In this document: positions 5,359-6,586 of the stretch, piece by piece | Position numbering within the stretch: position 1 is the first letter of the stretch | Layout: every line of letters begins with the position of its first letter | Source: Candidatus Woesearchaeota archaeon | Lineage (GTDB): Archaea; Nanobdellota; Nanobdellia; Woesearchaeales; GW2011-AR9 | NCBI GenBank assembly: GCA_016203215.1 | Contig: JACQNF010000043.1 | Coordinates: 1 to 6,586 of the forward strand | DNA: 6,586 bases | Direction of reading: 5' to 3' | Notes under the pieces: generated by a model | Database searches by the model: none | What the model saw: the letters and a program-made list of their open reading frames with translations, nothing else | What the model was told of the DNA's origin: nothing | Made by a program: the position numbers and the translations under genes

Positions 5359-6012
5359 TTACTTTTGAAGAGTGACCGATTGGTGGTTCAAAGCACTCCT
5401 CAATTCTCTCATCGCTTTCTTTGGATCGTCTGCACGTGTCACAAAACTGCCGGAGACGACGGCATCTGCGCCTGCCTGCACTGCAGCATTCATCGTCTCT
5501 GGTCGTATTCCTCCATCAACAATGACCTTGATGTTTGGTTTCATCCGTTTGAGGACCGCAATCTTTCGTAACGGTGCAGAAAGATATCGCGCGCCATAGG
5601 ATCCGGGATGGACTGTCAGGACGAGAACATAATCCAGGCGGGGAAGATATTCTCTGATCGTGCTTGCCTTCGTCTCGGGCTTGAGCGCTAAGCCGACGTT
5701 CTTGCCCATCTTTTGAACAACGGTCATCACGGCACCAATTTCCTGTTCTGAAAGAGGTTCGGGATGGAAGATGATCGTGTGCACATTCTTCCCATTCCGC
5801 TTGATCCAGTTTTCTGGTTTACTCGTCATGAGATGGGCATTATATTTGAACTGCTTCGAAAGCTTCACCGTAAACCAGCCATATCTGCGCGGGACGAAGT
5901 TTCCGTCACCGACATCGAAATGAAGTGTTTTTGCCACACCTCTCATTTTTTTCAGCGTTTGGTCTATCTCTTCTTGATTTCGGGCCATCACTGAAGGATA
6001 GATCTGGACCAT
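5359..6012 (-). CDS. rpe: ribulose-phosphate 3-epimerase family protein
   Basis: A TIM-barrel enzyme that normally interconverts ribulose-5-phosphate and xylulose-5-phosphate. The 217-residue length is normal. The divalent-metal ligands and acid/base residues of the family are present: H31 and D33 in LHFDVGDGNFVP, H60 in AHLMT, and D166 in VDGGI. The phosphate-binding loops read VDGGIRP (165-171) and VVSGSF (185-190), and PSV at 6-8 matches the strand-1 PS(I/L) motif. Divergences: the Met of the usual HxDxMDG is Gly35, the Met of the usual LMSVNPG is Leu132, and the usual PGFGGQ is PGSYGA (136-141). The gene starts three bases after the rpiB stop with an AGGTGA overlapping that stop, so the two are probably translationally coupled. 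Rpe activity is the best guess; an altered sugar-phosphate substrate is possible. Confidence 0.88.
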   Translation of the reverse strand: MVQIYPSVMARNQEEIDQTLKKMRGVAKTLHFDVGDGNFVPRRYGWFTVKLSKQFKYNAHLMTSKPENWIKRNGKNVHTIIFHPEPLSEQEIGAVMTVVQKMGKNVGLALKPETKASTIREYLPRLDYVLVLTVHPGSYGARYLSAPLRKIAVLKRMKPNIKVIVDGGIRPETMNAAVQAGADAVVSGSFVTRADDPKKAMRELRSALNHQSVTLQK

Positions 6013-6015
6013 CGT

Positions 6016-6021
6016 TCACCT
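6016..6021 (-). promoter_or_regulatory. Shine-Dalgarno of rpe embedded in the rpiB stop
   Basis: The minus strand reads AGGTGA, then ACG, then the rpe ATG. The TGA is the rpiB stop codon, so terminating ribosomes are placed directly at the rpe start. This is a standard arrangement for translational coupling. Confidence 0.6.
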
Positions 6022-6489
6022 ATATTTCTGTTCCAAAAGCTGTATTTTTTTGATCCGCCGTCGATGACGGGGAGCGCCCGAAAAAGGGGTATTCAAAAAG
6101 GTGAGGATCATCTTTTGTGCTTTGGAGAATGACATTCCCTGCTGCGGGTGCAGCGTCCCGCCGCCACTCAGACAGAGAATATTTGCATCTTCATCTTCTC
6201 GAGAACGGACAACTTGCTCCAGCGTATGAGGATTAGCCGCTCTGATCTGTGGGACTTTATTGGCAGCGATGCATACACCGATCGACGAGCCGCAAAAAAG
6301 GATCCCTTTTCCATTATGCTTGATGACTTTCAGCGCAACTTTCTCTGCAAAATCAGGATAGTCATCATTTCGTTCAAGCCGCATATTTCCACAATCATCG
6401 TAGGGAATCTTCTGAGCAGTAAGCCAGAGCTTAATCCGTTCCTTGAGATCAAAACCAGCGTGATCTGCGCCAAGATAGACCTTGTTCAT
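6016..6489 (-). CDS. rpiB: ribose-5-phosphate isomerase B (RpiB/LacAB family)
   Basis: Isomerase of ribose-5-phosphate and ribulose-5-phosphate; its product is the substrate of the adjacent Rpe. The 157 residues cover the full family length. Visible motifs: GADHAGFDLKE with D9 and H10; NDDYPDFAEKVA; GILFCGSSIGVCIAANKVPQIRAA with the catalytic base C66 at the E. coli position; and GAPRHRRRI, whose R141 and R145 match the C-terminal phosphate-binding arginines. The usual SRxHND motif reads SREDED (96-101), so the ring-opening His99 is Asp. A few extra residues (TLHPQQGMS) follow LSGGG. The ATG at 6489 has GGAG seven bases ahead, and a weak TATA-like TTTAAT lies about 39 bases upstream. RpiB is mainly bacterial; most archaea use RpiA, so bacterial origin is likely. 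Confidence 0.9.
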   Translation of the reverse strand: MNKVYLGADHAGFDLKERIKLWLTAQKIPYDDCGNMRLERNDDYPDFAEKVALKVIKHNGKGILFCGSSIGVCIAANKVPQIRAANPHTLEQVVRSREDEDANILCLSGGGTLHPQQGMSFSKAQKMILTFLNTPFSGAPRHRRRIKKIQLLEQKYR

Positions 6490-6522
6490 GTTTTTTCTCC
6501 ATTCTCTTTTTTTCTTCTTTAC

Positions 6523-6528
6523 ATTAAA
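6523..6528 (-). promoter_or_regulatory. possible TATA element of rpiB
   Basis: TTTAAT on the minus strand has its first T 39 bases before the rpiB ATG, which would put transcription start about nine bases before the ATG. It overlaps one arm of the inverted repeat at 6525-6584. It is weaker than the other boxes, so the call is tentative. Confidence 0.35.
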
Positions 6529-6584
6529 TGTGCCAGAAAGCCTCGCACTTTAGTGCGAGGATGAATAGCTTTCTAGCACATTTA
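6525..6584. repeat. nested inverted repeat upstream of rpiB
   Basis: The outer arms TAAATGTGCCAGAAAG (6525-6540) and CTTTCTAGCACATTTA (6569-6584) are complementary at 15 of 16 positions. The inner palindrome CCTCGCAC-TTTA-GTGCGAGG (6541-6560) stacks directly on the left arm, and eight bases (6561-6568) bulge on the right. As minus-strand RNA the single outer mismatch becomes a G-U pair, so the stem would be fully paired in the rpiB direction. It could be a leader structure, a terminator-like element of an upstream gene, an operator, or a small palindromic repeat element. It runs to within two bases of the window end, so the arms may extend further. Confidence 0.75.
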
Positions 6585-6586
6585 TG

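Noticed and set aside
4925..5368. 147-codon plus-strand open frame over endA
   Set aside because: It is antisense to the well supported endA, its product is Ser/Phe-rich low-complexity sequence mirroring the Glu/Lys-rich EndA extension, and it has no promoter or ribosome-binding site.
6525..6584. H/ACA guide RNA suggested by a hairpin with ACA near its 3' end
   Set aside because: The internal bulge is one-sided (0 versus 8 bases) so there is no two-sided guide pocket, and no kink-turn is visible in the inner stem.
1..6586. CRISPR array, tRNA genes, insertion sequences or defence genes
   Set aside because: No regularly spaced direct repeats, cloverleaf sequences, transposase motifs or known defence proteins could be seen on either strand.

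Overview
The window looks like a piece of an archaeal chromosome, most likely from a DPANN-type lineage (Woesearchaeota/Pacearchaeota-like). Three things support this. It encodes an archaeal flap endonuclease (FEN-1) and an archaeal tRNA-splicing endonuclease. Several genes have a TATA-like box (TTTAAA or TTTTTATAAT) about 28-30 bases ahead of the start codon, the geometry of archaeal promoters with leaderless mRNAs. These sit beside bacterial-flavoured metabolic genes (RpiB, Rpe, and a CysRS resembling those of candidate-phyla bacteria), a mix I associate with DPANN genomes. The lineage call is inference; no rRNA is present.

Layout. The left edge (1-296, +) is the 3' part of an MgtC/SapB membrane protein. 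A 68-residue unknown protein (354-560, +) and cysS (634-2031, +) follow, each with its own TATA-like box. cysS converges on fen1 (2108-3148, -). fen1 lies 71 bp downstream of, and is probably co-transcribed with, a conserved-looking two-domain protein of unknown function (3220-4299, -) that has an N-terminal winged-helix-like domain and a C-terminal domain possibly of restriction-endonuclease fold. Divergent from that pair is a 29-residue acidic micro-ORF (4486-4575, +) with its own promoter, strong Shine-Dalgarno and hairpin/T-tract terminator. It converges on endA (4612-5307, -), which has its own leaderless-type promoter. Upstream on the same strand lie rpe (5359-6012, -) and rpiB (6016-6489, -), three bases apart and probably translationally coupled. 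The right end (6525-6584) is a nested inverted repeat immediately upstream of rpiB.

How the genes work together. RpiB and Rpe interconvert ribose-5-P, ribulose-5-P and xylulose-5-P, the non-oxidative pentose phosphate step that supplies nucleotide precursors. CysRS and EndA serve translation (tRNA charging and intron removal). FEN-1 serves Okazaki-fragment maturation and repair, and its operon partner may act on DNA too. There is no defence island, CRISPR array or transposon. The most notable points are the micro-ORF, the nested inverted repeat, substitutions at usually conserved active-site positions in RpiB and Rpe, and the uncharacterised fen1-linked protein. All coding regions are closely packed and no gap exceeds 300 bases.
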